Below are positions 15,253 to 25,267 of a DNA stretch of 32,908 nt, piece after piece. Numbering within the stretch: the first letter of the stretch is position 1; each line of letters starts with the position of its first letter. Under the pieces are notes generated by a model that saw only the letters and a program-made list of their open reading frames with translations, was not told the origin of the DNA and did no database searches. The stretch is from Calditrichota bacterium (lineage in GTDB: Bacteria > Calditrichota > Calditrichia > Calditrichales > Calditrichaceae): NCBI GenBank assembly GCA_003854985.1, contig RQOG01000122.1, forward strand, positions 1-32,908. Reading direction: 5' to 3'. The position numbers and the translations under genes were made by a program.

Positions 15253-18200
15253 CTAATGCTTCCCCCAAAGTAAAGTAAAATACCGCACCCTGATCCGGTT
15301 TGCCTTCCGCCCATATTTGCCCTCCATGACGGTCAATTATTCGTTTGACTACGGCCAGACCGATCCCGGTGCCTTCAAACTCTATATTATGACGTTGAAA
15401 AATATCAAATAATTTATCCGCATACGTCTCTTCAAATCCAATACCGTTATCTTTGATAAAAAAAGCCTCCCGGCCGTTATATATGGCTTTCCCGACTTCA
15501 ATTTTTGCATCTGTTCTTTTCGAAGTGAACTTTAAGGCATTATTTATCAGATTTGCGATTGCTATTTTAATTAAACCTTCATCGGCCTTTGATTTCAGAT
15601 TGGGCTCAATTTCTATGTTGAATTGAAGGTTCGGATTATGCTGTTTTATTTCATCGATAATAGACGCCGTCAGAGCGCTTAAATCGATGTGTTTCAGATG
15701 CATCCGTCCGTGTGATAACCTGGTAAAGTTCAGCAGGTCGTCTATCAGTTTTCCCATTCTTTGGGCCGCAGATTGTATGCGTTTAAGATAAGATTTGATC
15801 TCGTTGTTAATCTGACTACCGTAATCTTCCAGGATCACTTCGCTAAAACCACTCATGCCGCGTAAAGGAGCGCGCAAATCGTGTGAGATTGAATACGTAA
15901 AGGCTTCCAGTTCTTTGTTCAACTGTTCCAACTCAAATGTCCGGGCGGAAACACGTTTTTCGAGCTCTTTATTCTGGCTTCTTATCAACCGCGTTCTGAA
16001 ATTAATAACGAAAATGATCAGACCGACAATAAATATCAATACGGTAATCCTGAACCACCAGGTCTGCCAGAAAGGTGGAGAAATTATAATTGTTAGTGAT
16101 TTTTCTTCGTTATTCCAAATACGGTCATTGTTGGCGGCTCGCATCCGAAAGACATATTTACCGGGATCAAGATTGGTATAGGTAGCCATTCTCTGCCGGG
16201 CATCGACATAATTCCAACTGTCTTCAAAGCCTTCCAATCGATACGAGTATAGATTATTATCCGGTGAAATAAAATGCAGAGCGGAAAATTCTATGGTAAA
16301 AATACCTTCGGCATATAATAGATTTATCTTTGAAGCATAAGTTATGCTTTCATCCAGTAAAACCCGTCCGTTAATTTCTTCGCCAACGGCCACTTTTTTA
16401 TTAAATATTTTAAGACCGGTCAACACAACTTCCGGCAATATGGTATTCTTCCTGATGCTGTCGGGATGAAATACATTAAATCCGTTGATACCGCCAAAAT
16501 AAAATTCTCCGCTAACCGTATCCTTATAACAGGAATTAACGCTGAATTCTTTATCCTGGAGTCCATCGGTTTCATCAAAATTAACAAATATCTCTTCCTG
16601 CGGATCGAATTTTGAAAGACCGTTATTAGTGCTGATCCATAAATTACCATGATCATCTTCCAGCATCCCGTGAATGGTATTGGTAGGCAGTCCGTCGCGC
16701 GTCGTGTAATGAGCAGAGGTCGGTTCACCATTCTGCTTGCCGCTGTATTTCATTTTATTTAACCCGGCTGTTGTGCCAAGCCAAATCTGTCCGCTGGAAT
16801 CCTCGAATATCGTCAGCACTTTATTACTGCTGAGACTGTTCGGATTTTCAGGATTTTTCTTATACCTAACAAACCGGTCATTTTCATAGTCGTATAAATT
16901 CAGTCCGCCGTTGTCGGTCGCTATCCAGAGATTTCCTTTCCGGTCTTCATAAACCCGCCAGATAATATTATCACCGATGCTGAATGGATTTTTCGCATCA
17001 TATACGTAGTTCTTTATACTTCTACTTTTTAAATCATATTTATATAACCCTAATCCGTACGTACCAATCCAAAGATTCCCAAACCGGTCATCGCTGATAC
17101 AAAAGACATTGATCCCATAAGGATTCTCCGTATCCAGTATGTGATGTATAAATCTTTTACGTGCCCGGTCATATTGGTCAAGGCCGATTTCAGTGCCGAT
17201 CCACAGGTTGTCTTTTCGGTCGTTGAAAATGACTCTGACCTTGTTATGGTTTACCGTATTCGGATCATTTGGATTGTTCATCAGGTATTGATAGCGGTTA
17301 TTCTTTCTGTCAAATAAATTGACGCCCCCATGGCGTGTGCCGATCCACAGAATTCCATCACGATCCTTGAATAAATGAAATACATTTTTCTGATTCAGCG
17401 TATTCGGATCGTTAGGTTCATTGCTGTAAAGTTTAAAATCGTAATAACCCGTCGTATATTTGTACAAACCATTCCAGTCCGATCCGATCCATATAACGCC
17501 GGACCGGTCTTCAAATATTGAATAGATTGAAAGATCGGCTATGGAAAAGATATCCCTGGGATTATCCTTATAGTGTATAAACTGATCCGGTTTGTTTCTA
17601 CCGGCTAAATGTTGTTTTGCGCGATCATCCGTTTCAAGCTTATTTATTCCGCCGCCCCAAGTGCCGATCCAAAGGTCCTGATGTTTGTCTTTGAACAAAT
17701 ACATGATCATCTCATAACTCGGGCCGCTGTTATTTCTGTTTTGAAAAGGATAGCGGATAAATTTTCCGGATTTAGGTAAATATTTATTTAAACCGTTATC
17801 CCAGGTGCCTATCCACAGATTCCCGTATTTGTCTTCGTTAATACAATTGATGTCATTGGTGTTCAGGCTATGTGGATTATACGGTTGATGAAAATAATTA
17901 TTAAATGTCCGGTCTGTAGGATTATACCGGCTTAATCCGTTTCTCGTGCCAATCCATATGTATCCATTTTGGTCTTCGTAAAAGCTTGTTATCCGGTTCC
18001 AGCCGGATTCGGGAACGCCAGCCTCCTTATGGGTGATTTTTTTAAACCGGATGATGGTATCATTATCCCGCAGCTTTTCTTCCGCATCCGACAACTTTAG
18101 TACATTTATACCTTCTTCCGAAGTGCCTATCCAGAGGTTGCCGGATTTATCCGTTAATAACGCGGTAATCGAATTCTGGCTCAGGCTGTTGGAATCGTTT

Positions 18201-18604
18201 TTATCATATTGAAAAGATAAAAACTTTTCCGTGCGGGGATCATACAGGTTTAAACCGCCTCCGGCGGTGCCGATCCACAATCGGCCTTTTTTATCAACTG
18301 TGAGCACCCGGACAAAATCGTGAGTCAGAGAGTTTTTATTAAACGGGTCGTGTTTAAAAATTTCAAACGTATAGCCGTCATAGCGATTTAGGCCGTTATA
18401 ACTGCCAAACCACAAAAAGCCGCAACTGTCCTGGCAAATGGAAGTAATCGTACTCTGGGATAAGCCCTGTTTGGTGGATATTCTTTCCAATTCAAGCTGA
18501 TCGGCGGATAAAGTTGAACCCAATCCGGTGAAACGAAGGGCAATAATTACCCAAAGAACCTTCATAAAAACATGATTTTTAAAATACAATTTATTTTTCT
18601 CCAA
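15215..18604 (-). CDS. two-propeller sensor histidine kinase B
   Basis: An 1129-residue paralogue with the same layout: signal or anchor segment near residues 14-32, 14 propeller blades, Y_Y_Y domain, PPFWQTWWF, membrane helix, HisKA with SISHDLRAPLRG (His908), HATPase with NLINNALKF, DNGIGF and EGTGIGLA. It is closest to kinase C: the blade-13 region DGLPTNTIHG-LEDDHGNLW and the following segment are nearly shared. The C-terminus has a short tail (LVVERNTKDHRQE) because the frame runs over the start of kinase A. The start is uncertain: a TTG at 18604 overlaps kinase C by 14 bases, a TTG at codon 6 has GGAG at a good distance, and an ATG exists at 18565. The predicted periplasmic ligand is unknown. 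Confidence 0.91.
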   Translation of the reverse strand: MEKNKLYFKNHVFMKVLWVIIALRFTGLGSTLSADQLELERISTKQGLSQSTITSICQDSCGFLWFGSYNGLNRYDGYTFEIFKHDPFNKNSLTHDFVRVLTVDKKGRLWIGTAGGGLNLYDPRTEKFLSFQYDKNDSNSLSQNSITALLTDKSGNLWIGTSEEGINVLKLSDAEEKLRDNDTIIRFKKITHKEAGVPESGWNRITSFYEDQNGYIWIGTRNGLSRYNPTDRTFNNYFHQPYNPHSLNTNDINCINEDKYGNLWIGTWDNGLNKYLPKSGKFIRYPFQNRNNSGPSYEMIMYLFKDKHQDLWIGTWGGGINKLETDDRAKQHLAGRNKPDQFIHYKDNPRDIFSIADLSIYSIFEDRSGVIWIGSDWNGLYKYTTGYYDFKLYSNEPNDPNTLNQKNVFHLFKDRDGILWIGTRHGGVNLFDRKNNRYQYLMNNPNDPNTVNHNKVRVIFNDRKDNLWIGTEIGLDQYDRARKRFIHHILDTENPYGINVFCISDDRFGNLWIGTYGLGLYKYDLKSRSIKNYVYDAKNPFSIGDNIIWRVYEDRKGNLWIATDNGGLNLYDYENDRFVRYKKNPENPNSLSSNKVLTIFEDSSGQIWLGTTAGLNKMKYSGKQNGEPTSAHYTTRDGLPTNTIHGMLEDDHGNLWISTNNGLSKFDPQEEIFVNFDETDGLQDKEFSVNSCYKDTVSGEFYFGGINGFNVFHPDSIRKNTILPEVVLTGLKIFNKKVAVGEEINGRVLLDESITYASKINLLYAEGIFTIEFSALHFISPDNNLYSYRLEGFEDSWNYVDARQRMATYTNLDPGKYVFRMRAANNDRIWNNEEKSLTIIISPPFWQTWWFRITVLIFIVGLIIFVINFRTRLIRSQNKELEKRVSARTFELEQLNKELEAFTYSISHDLRAPLRGMSGFSEVILEDYGSQINNEIKSYLKRIQSAAQRMGKLIDDLLNFTRLSHGRMHLKHIDLSALTASIIDEIKQHNPNLQFNIEIEPNLKSKADEGLIKIAIANLINNALKFTSKRTDAKIEVGKAIYNGREAFFIKDNGIGFEETYADKLFDIFQRHNIEFEGTGIGLAVVKRIIDRHGGQIWAEGKPDQGAVFYFTLGEALVVERNTKDHRQE

Positions 18605-21600
18605 ATCTGAAATAGAAAGTAGCGCTGCGGTTTAGTTTTCCTCTGGCCCATATTTCGCCGCTATGCCGATTAACAACGCGTTTAACAATAGCCAGCCCGA
18701 GTCCGGTGCCTTCATATTCCGGTTGCTGGCGCTGAAAAACTTCAAACAGCTTTTCGGCATAGCGGGTTTCAAGCCCTACTCCATTATCTTTTATAAAACA
18801 ATATTTTTTTGAATTTATCATCCTCTCACCGAATTCAATTTCCGTAATCTCCTTTTTTGAAGTGAATTTCCAGGCATTGTCCAATAAATTCTGCAACATT
18901 ATTTCGGTTAAGCCTTTGTCGGCAAATGTGAGAATAGAGGGCGCTACCTTGAAAACCACACTTCGATCAGGATTATTCTGCTTATATGTATTAAGTATGG
19001 TCTGTACAATATCGCTCAAATTGACGTTTTCATATTTAAGTTCAGCCCTAGACAGCCTGGATAATTTCAATAATTCATCTATCAGACTTCCCATTTGATG
19101 ACTGGCATTCCGTATTCTGTTCAAATACTCTTTGCCTTTTTCATCAAGTTTACCGGAATAGTCTTCCAGTAACGCTTCGCTGAAACCATTCATTCCCCGA
19201 AGCGGTGTGCGGAGGTCATGCGATACGGAATAGGTGAAAGCTTCCAACTCATTATTTATTACAGCCATCTCTTTTGTCCTTTCGGCAACCCTTTGCTCCA
19301 GTTCACGATTTCGTTTCAGAATTAACCGGGTGCGGTACCGGATTATAAAAACGATTACAAGCGCAATCAGTATAATCAAAAGAATCCTGAACCACCAGGT
19401 TGCCCAAAAGGGCGGAATAATGTTAAGTGTTAATTTTGCACCCTCTTCATTCCATACACCTGCATTGTTTGATGCATTAACATGAAAAACATACCGGCCC
19501 GGATCGAGGTTTGTATAGGTCGCTGTCCTTTGCTCCCAGTTAACAAAATGCCAGTTATCTTCGAATCCTTCCAGTTTATAAGCATACTGATTATTCTCAG
19601 GAGCGATAAAATGAAGCGCCGAAAATTCAATGGTAAAATTATCAAAGAAATAGGAAATCCAAAGCTCATCGGTTAATGTAATAGATTTTTTTAAGGGTAT
19701 TTCACCATTTATTTCCTGTCCGATGTCAATATTCTGATTAAAGATTCTTAAATTTGTCAATACAACTTTTGGTTTAATTTTGTTCAAACTGATGCTATCG
19801 GGATGAAATACGTTATAGCCGTTAATACCCCCAAAATAGAATTCACCGGATACGATGTCCTTATAACAGGCATTAACGCTGAATTCCTTATCCTGCAGAC
19901 CATCGCCTTCATTAAAATTAATAAAAGTCTTCCGGTCAGGATCAAATTTTGATAATCCGTTATTTGTGCTGATCCATAAATTTCCATGATCGTCTTCCAA
20001 AATACCATGAATTGTGTTCGTAGGCAGTCCGTCTTCAACCGTATAATGAATAAATTCAGGCGACGTCTCCCTGCCGCCGAATGATACCATTTTGGTTAAA
20101 CCGGAAGTAGTCCCCAGCCATATCCGGCCTTTGGAATCTTCAAAGATGGTTAAAATTTTATTGCCTCTTAAACCGCTGGGATTATCCAGGTTCATTGTAT
20201 ATTTGATAAACCGATCGTTCTCATAATCATATAGATTTAGGCCACCGTTATCCGTAGCTATCCATAGATGGCCTTTCCTATCTTCAAGAATTTTCCAGAT
20301 GGTATGATGGCCAATTGCATCAGGATCATTGAGATCAGGCAGATAACGTTTAATAGAATTATTCTTTTTTTCAAATCTGTATAAGCCGTGTCCATAGGTG
20401 CCAATCCAAAGATTCTTATACCGGTCTTCGGTAAGACAAAAAATATTCGTCAAATAAGGATTTTCCCTGTCTATAAAATAGTGAATGAATTTTTTATTAC
20501 GGCGATCATAGCATTCCAAACCGATTTCCGTACCGATCCAAAGCAGTCCATCGCTGTCTTCGATAATAACCCGGACAATGTTGTGGCTTATACTTGCCGG
20601 ATTTTCTGTTTTATTCATCATATATTGAGAAGTATTATTTTTACAATCAAATAAATTGATTCCGCCATTTCTCGTGCCGATCCATAAAAGATCATCTTTA
20701 TCTTTGTAGATATCAAAAACATTATTCTGATTCAAAGAATACGGCGCAGGAGATCCCTGATGAATATGTTTGAAACCGTAACCCGGTCTGTATTTGAATA
20801 ATCCGTTCCACTCCGAACCAAACCAGATGATACCGGAATGATCTTCGTAGATGGAAAAGATCAGAAGATCGTGAATGCTGAAAATATCTTTTGGATTATT
20901 ATCATAATGGATAAATTCGCAAACGGTATTCTTTTTGCCGGAAGAATTTCTTCTGCTGATAATCTTATTGATGCCGCCGCCCCAGGTACCCACCCATATA
21001 TCGCCTCTCATATCTCTTAATAAAGTCATATTCACCTGATGAGATGGCCCACCCGGAGAGCCGTTCATAAACGGATAACGGATAAACCTGTTTTCTTCGG
21101 GAATATATTGATTCAGACCATTTTCCCATGTAGCTATCCATAAATGACCGTTTTTATCTTCGGCAACAGAAGTAATATTGCTGGAATTCAGGGTATTCGG
21201 ATTTCCGGGATCACTAAGATAATTTATAAATACTTCTTTTTCAGGATCTAACTTGGTCAATCCATGTCGCGTGCATATCCAGATATTACCCGACCGGTCT
21301 TCATATATATCGGTAATCCGGTTCCAGATTTCGTTTTTAATTCCGGCATCGGTGTTTTTAAAATTTCTGAATAAATATTTCCTGTTTTCCGGCCGCTGTT
21401 GTTCCTGTGCATAGACCGATGGCAAATTCAGCATACTTAATCCGCCGGTCGATGTCCCTATCCATAACCGGCCCCGGCTGTCTGCGAATAGTGTCGAAAT
21501 CAGGTTATGACCAAGCGTCGTTGAATCCTGCGGGTTATTCCGGAATACTATAAAATGCTCCGTTACCGGATCAAATACATTCAGACCATCGGTGGTGCCG

Positions 21601-21911
21601 ATCCATAAATTGCCCTCTTTATCCGTGCATAGCGACCGGATATAATTCTGGCTAAGACTGTTTGGATTAAGCGGATCGTGCTTGAACACTTTAAACTTAT
21701 AGCCATCATAGCGGTTTAATCCGTCATAAGTTCCAAACCATAAAAAACCGCTGCTGTCCTGGCAAATGGATGTAATTGTGCTCTGTGATAAGCCTTGTTT
21801 AGTGGAGACACGTATCAGCTCCAGTTCGTCGGCTAAAAGCAAACCTGTACCATTGAAAAACAGGATAGCCGCAGAAAAAAAATAAAAAATATTCTTTTGA
21901 TATTTTTTCAT
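18591..21911 (-). CDS. two-propeller sensor histidine kinase C
   Basis: An 1106-residue kinase starting at an ATG at 21911, which overlaps kinase D by four bases and has AGGA about 11 bases upstream. The signal or anchor segment (about residues 8-27) is followed by 14 propeller blades, a Y_Y_Y domain, PPFWATWWF and a membrane helix. HisKA has SVSHDLRTPLRG (His898), and HATPase has NLLDNAWKF, DNGVGL and EGTGLGLA. All catalytic motifs are intact. Blade 7 keeps the EWNG variant found at the same position in kinases A and B (DWNG), so blades are in register among paralogues and arose by whole-gene duplication rather than blade shuffling. No output domain is attached. Confidence 0.92.
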   Translation of the reverse strand: MKKYQKNIFYFFSAAILFFNGTGLLLADELELIRVSTKQGLSQSTITSICQDSSGFLWFGTYDGLNRYDGYKFKVFKHDPLNPNSLSQNYIRSLCTDKEGNLWIGTTDGLNVFDPVTEHFIVFRNNPQDSTTLGHNLISTLFADSRGRLWIGTSTGGLSMLNLPSVYAQEQQRPENRKYLFRNFKNTDAGIKNEIWNRITDIYEDRSGNIWICTRHGLTKLDPEKEVFINYLSDPGNPNTLNSSNITSVAEDKNGHLWIATWENGLNQYIPEENRFIRYPFMNGSPGGPSHQVNMTLLRDMRGDIWVGTWGGGINKIISRRNSSGKKNTVCEFIHYDNNPKDIFSIHDLLIFSIYEDHSGIIWFGSEWNGLFKYRPGYGFKHIHQGSPAPYSLNQNNVFDIYKDKDDLLWIGTRNGGINLFDCKNNTSQYMMNKTENPASISHNIVRVIIEDSDGLLWIGTEIGLECYDRRNKKFIHYFIDRENPYLTNIFCLTEDRYKNLWIGTYGHGLYRFEKKNNSIKRYLPDLNDPDAIGHHTIWKILEDRKGHLWIATDNGGLNLYDYENDRFIKYTMNLDNPSGLRGNKILTIFEDSKGRIWLGTTSGLTKMVSFGGRETSPEFIHYTVEDGLPTNTIHGILEDDHGNLWISTNNGLSKFDPDRKTFINFNEGDGLQDKEFSVNACYKDIVSGEFYFGGINGYNVFHPDSISLNKIKPKVVLTNLRIFNQNIDIGQEINGEIPLKKSITLTDELWISYFFDNFTIEFSALHFIAPENNQYAYKLEGFEDNWHFVNWEQRTATYTNLDPGRYVFHVNASNNAGVWNEEGAKLTLNIIPPFWATWWFRILLIILIALVIVFIIRYRTRLILKRNRELEQRVAERTKEMAVINNELEAFTYSVSHDLRTPLRGMNGFSEALLEDYSGKLDEKGKEYLNRIRNASHQMGSLIDELLKLSRLSRAELKYENVNLSDIVQTILNTYKQNNPDRSVVFKVAPSILTFADKGLTEIMLQNLLDNAWKFTSKKEITEIEFGERMINSKKYCFIKDNGVGLETRYAEKLFEVFQRQQPEYEGTGLGLAIVKRVVNRHSGEIWARGKLNRSATFYFRFGEK

Positions 21912-24900
21912 TGACTATATTTCCTGCCTAAGCTTTGTTTTATCTGCCTGCTTTTTTCACTCAATAATCGTCTACCTGTATTCGAATTGTTATTGGCCGC
22001 TTTATCAGGTAGTGTGAAAAAGAAAGCACTGCCGGCCCCTTCCTGAGATTCGACCCAGATTCTTCCGCCATGCCTGTTTATAATCCTTTTGACGGTGGCT
22101 AAGCCGATACCCAGCCCTTCAAACTGGGTATGATATCTCTGAAAGGCGTCAAATAGTTTTTCCGCGAAATCCATTGGAAAACCGGCGCCGTTATCGCGGA
22201 CATATATAATTGTTTCACTGTTTTCAAGTTGTTTTCCTATCTCAATTTTGATGACCGGTTTACCGGAAGAAAACTTCCAGGCATTATCGATCAGATTTTG
22301 CATCATGATTTTAATCAAACCGCTGTCCGCCCAAATCCAGAGCGGCTTCTCAATAACAATCTCCGCGTTCCGTTCCGGATTGTTCCGGATATATTCATCG
22401 GCAATAGTCTGACAAATCTGCCCCAGATCGATTTTATCAACATTCATTTCATTGCGGGATAACCTGGATAATTTCAGCAATTCTTCGATTAAAGCGCTCA
22501 TATGTTTACTGGCATGGTTGATTCGCCGCAGGTAGTCTTTTCCCTCATCATCCAGCATTTTGGTATAATCCTGCATCAGGATATCGCTGAAACCGTTCAA
22601 TCCTCTGAGCGGAGCGCGCAGATCATGTGAGACCGAATAAGTGAATGCTTCAAGTTCTTTATTAATTTCCTCAAGCTGCGTCGTGCGCTGCGCAACCCGT
22701 TTTTCCAGATCACGGTTAATTTTTTTAATCCTGTTTACCCTGATTTTATAACCCGATAAAATGACTCCGAAAACTATAACCGCGCCTATAATTTTAAACC
22801 ACAAAGTGCCCCAGAACGGGGGCGTTATTTTTATATTTAATCCTATTCCTCCCTCATTCCAGATACCATCATTATTAGACGCCTTCACTCTGAAGGTATA
22901 GTCTCCGCTGGACAAATTTGTATAGGCGGCGAAATTCCTGTTTCCGATAAAATTCCATTTGGGATCAAATCCTTCCATCATACAGGCATATTGATTGTCT
23001 TTGGGAGAGCTATAATCAAGCGCGGCAAATTCAAAGGAAAACGTGTTTTCACGGTAAGCCAGGGTAATTGATTCAGTTTCTGTTATTGATTTTTCCAATG
23101 TATACGTTCCCGCCGAATCCCCGTCTATTGGTATATCCCTGTTAAATAAGCGGAATTCTGTAATCACTATTTCAGGAATATGCGTATTTATTTTTATACT
23201 GTCCGGATGAAAAATATTAAACCCGTTAATACCCCCGAAAAGCATCATGCCGTCTTTGGCCTTATAACCGGAATGCACCGCAAATTCATTACTTTGCAGA
23301 CCGTTACTCTTATTAAAATTCTGGAATGTTTTTTTGTCCGGGTCAAATTTCGTAATGCCGTTATTCGAGCTGATCCACAGATTTCCGTGATCATCTTCCA
23401 AAATACATTGAACCGAATTGGAAGGAAGTCCGTCTTTTTCCTTATACTTTATAAAAATTCTTTTTCCATAATCGAATCGATTTAAACCGGCTGTTGTGCC
23501 TATCCATAATCTTCCGGATTTATCTTCATAGATTGTAATCGCTTTATTATCGCTGATACTGTGAGGATTATCGGGATCGTTTTTAAAACGGGTAAATTTC
23601 CCCGTATTTCTGTCAAACAGGTTCAATCCGCCATTATCGGTTCCTATCCAGAAATTGCCTTTTGTATCTTCATATATATTCCAGATATAATTATCACTGA
23701 TGCTTGTGGGATCGGCCGGATCGTGCCGGTAATTGATAAACTGATCCGTCTTACTGTTGTATTTGTTTAATCCGCCGGAATAAGTGCCTACCCATAAATC
23801 GCCTTTGCGGTCAACATAAAGGCAGTAGATATTATGAAAACTCAGGCTGTTGGGATCATCGGGATTGGGAAAATACCGTTTTATGTCACCCGTTTCGGGA
23901 TTAAGACGGTTCAGTCCTAATTCCGTGGCCACCCAGATATTTCCCCCGGTATCTTCGCAAAGCGCTTTAATAACATTATTTGTAATCGTGATAGGATTCT
24001 GAGGCTCATGCACAAAAAAACTAAAACTTGCATTATCATAATTAAAACGGTTTAGCCCCCCGCCCGCGGTGCCCAGCCAAAAAATACCCCGGCTGTCCTC
24101 TAAAATGGCGGTTACACTGTTATTATTCAACCCATTGGGATTGAGCGGATCATATTTATAGTGAATAAAACTACTACGCAGCTGGTTGTATTTATTTACA
24201 CCCATAAAATCCGTGCCAATCCACATAATATCGGTCTTATCAGTGAAAATGGAGTAAATAAAATCGCCGCTGATGCTGTTGGGATTAATCGGATCGCTGA
24301 CAATCTTCCGGAAAGTTTCTGTCTTTTTATTAAAAATATTTAATCCGCCGCCCCAGGTGCCGACCAAAACCTTATCCGGTCCCACCGAATTAATGGTCCT
24401 GATTATATTGTGATTGATTCCTGTTTCCCGGTCAACCGATTTTATATATCTGGTAATTTTACCCGTTTGATTATTTAACCGATTCAAACCATAACCCCAG
24501 GCACCTATCCAGACATCATCGCCCGGATCGACATGAATAGCCGCGATGTCATTATGGCTAATGCTGTTTGGATTATCCGGATCATGTGTGTAGTTGGTAA
24601 AACTATGATTCCGGTAATCAAACCGGCTTACGCCTCCAGCTGTCGCGATCCAGAGGCATCCGGATTTATCCTGTGAAATACAGGAAATGCGATTATCGAC
24701 CAGAGAATTAGGGTTATCCGGATCGTGTCTGAAAGGTTTAAAGCGCATGATTTCCCGATCCAGCAAACCAAGTCCTCCGTCCCAACTCCCCACCCATAAA
24801 TTATGATCCTGATCTTCAAATATATGCCTCACAATATCGCTGCCTAAAGAATTTATGTCTGAAGGATCCGCTTTAAATCTTCTAAAAGATTCTTTCTCCC

Positions 24901-25234
24901 TGTTATAAAGATTTAATCCGCCCCCATATGTGCCGACCCATAGATTGCCTTTATGATCTTCGAATATGGATATGATACCGTTATGACTGATTGATGTTGA
25001 ATCATCCGGTTGAAATTTAAAGACTTTAAAGGTTATACCGTCATACCGGTTCAATCCGTCATAGGTTCCGAACCACATAAACCCCCGGCTATCCTGACAG
25101 ATACTGGTAACCGAGCTTTGGGAAAGTCCCTGTTCAATGGAAATATGTTCAAAAGAGAACTGTTCGTTTTGGGCTGTAACTGCACAAAAAGTAACAATCA
25201 ACCAGATTAATACGGATATTTTATGATTTACCAT
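21908..25234 (-). CDS. two-propeller sensor histidine kinase D, first gene of the array
   Basis: I choose the ATG at 25234 (1108 residues) because it gives a clean signal peptide (MVNHKISVLIWLIVTFCAVTAQ) and has AGG seven bases upstream. An ATG at 25267 would add 11 residues. Fourteen blades, a Y_Y_Y domain, PPFWGTLWF, a membrane helix, HisKA with SVSHDLRAPLRG (His870) and HATPase with NLIDNAWKF and DNGAGF follow. The second glycine box reads EGLGIGLA, where the three paralogues have EGTG. After the kinase core there is a basic tail of about 30 residues (KSRQIKQSLGRKYSQ) not seen in the others. It is the most divergent of the four in its blade sequences and is expected to define the operon promoter. 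Confidence 0.92.
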   Translation of the reverse strand: MVNHKISVLIWLIVTFCAVTAQNEQFSFEHISIEQGLSQSSVTSICQDSRGFMWFGTYDGLNRYDGITFKVFKFQPDDSTSISHNGIISIFEDHKGNLWVGTYGGGLNLYNREKESFRRFKADPSDINSLGSDIVRHIFEDQDHNLWVGSWDGGLGLLDREIMRFKPFRHDPDNPNSLVDNRISCISQDKSGCLWIATAGGVSRFDYRNHSFTNYTHDPDNPNSISHNDIAAIHVDPGDDVWIGAWGYGLNRLNNQTGKITRYIKSVDRETGINHNIIRTINSVGPDKVLVGTWGGGLNIFNKKTETFRKIVSDPINPNSISGDFIYSIFTDKTDIMWIGTDFMGVNKYNQLRSSFIHYKYDPLNPNGLNNNSVTAILEDSRGIFWLGTAGGGLNRFNYDNASFSFFVHEPQNPITITNNVIKALCEDTGGNIWVATELGLNRLNPETGDIKRYFPNPDDPNSLSFHNIYCLYVDRKGDLWVGTYSGGLNKYNSKTDQFINYRHDPADPTSISDNYIWNIYEDTKGNFWIGTDNGGLNLFDRNTGKFTRFKNDPDNPHSISDNKAITIYEDKSGRLWIGTTAGLNRFDYGKRIFIKYKEKDGLPSNSVQCILEDDHGNLWISSNNGITKFDPDKKTFQNFNKSNGLQSNEFAVHSGYKAKDGMMLFGGINGFNIFHPDSIKINTHIPEIVITEFRLFNRDIPIDGDSAGTYTLEKSITETESITLAYRENTFSFEFAALDYSSPKDNQYACMMEGFDPKWNFIGNRNFAAYTNLSSGDYTFRVKASNNDGIWNEGGIGLNIKITPPFWGTLWFKIIGAVIVFGVILSGYKIRVNRIKKINRDLEKRVAQRTTQLEEINKELEAFTYSVSHDLRAPLRGLNGFSDILMQDYTKMLDDEGKDYLRRINHASKHMSALIEELLKLSRLSRNEMNVDKIDLGQICQTIADEYIRNNPERNAEIVIEKPLWIWADSGLIKIMMQNLIDNAWKFSSGKPVIKIEIGKQLENSETIIYVRDNGAGFPMDFAEKLFDAFQRYHTQFEGLGIGLATVKRIINRHGGRIWVESQEGAGSAFFFTLPDKAANNNSNTGRRLLSEKSRQIKQSLGRKYSQ

Positions 25235-25267
25235 TATTAAACCTGAATTTACTTGCAGGCCTGGCAT

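Noticed and set aside
11824..25234. CRISPR-like or satellite periodicity in DNA
   Set aside because: The regular recurrence of similar short words, roughly every 150-190 bases, encodes the LWIGT propeller blades and is explained by protein repeats.
11824..25234. Classical hybrid two-component systems controlling a polysaccharide utilisation locus
   Set aside because: The kinases lack receiver and AraC domains, and no SusC/SusD or glycoside hydrolase genes are present.
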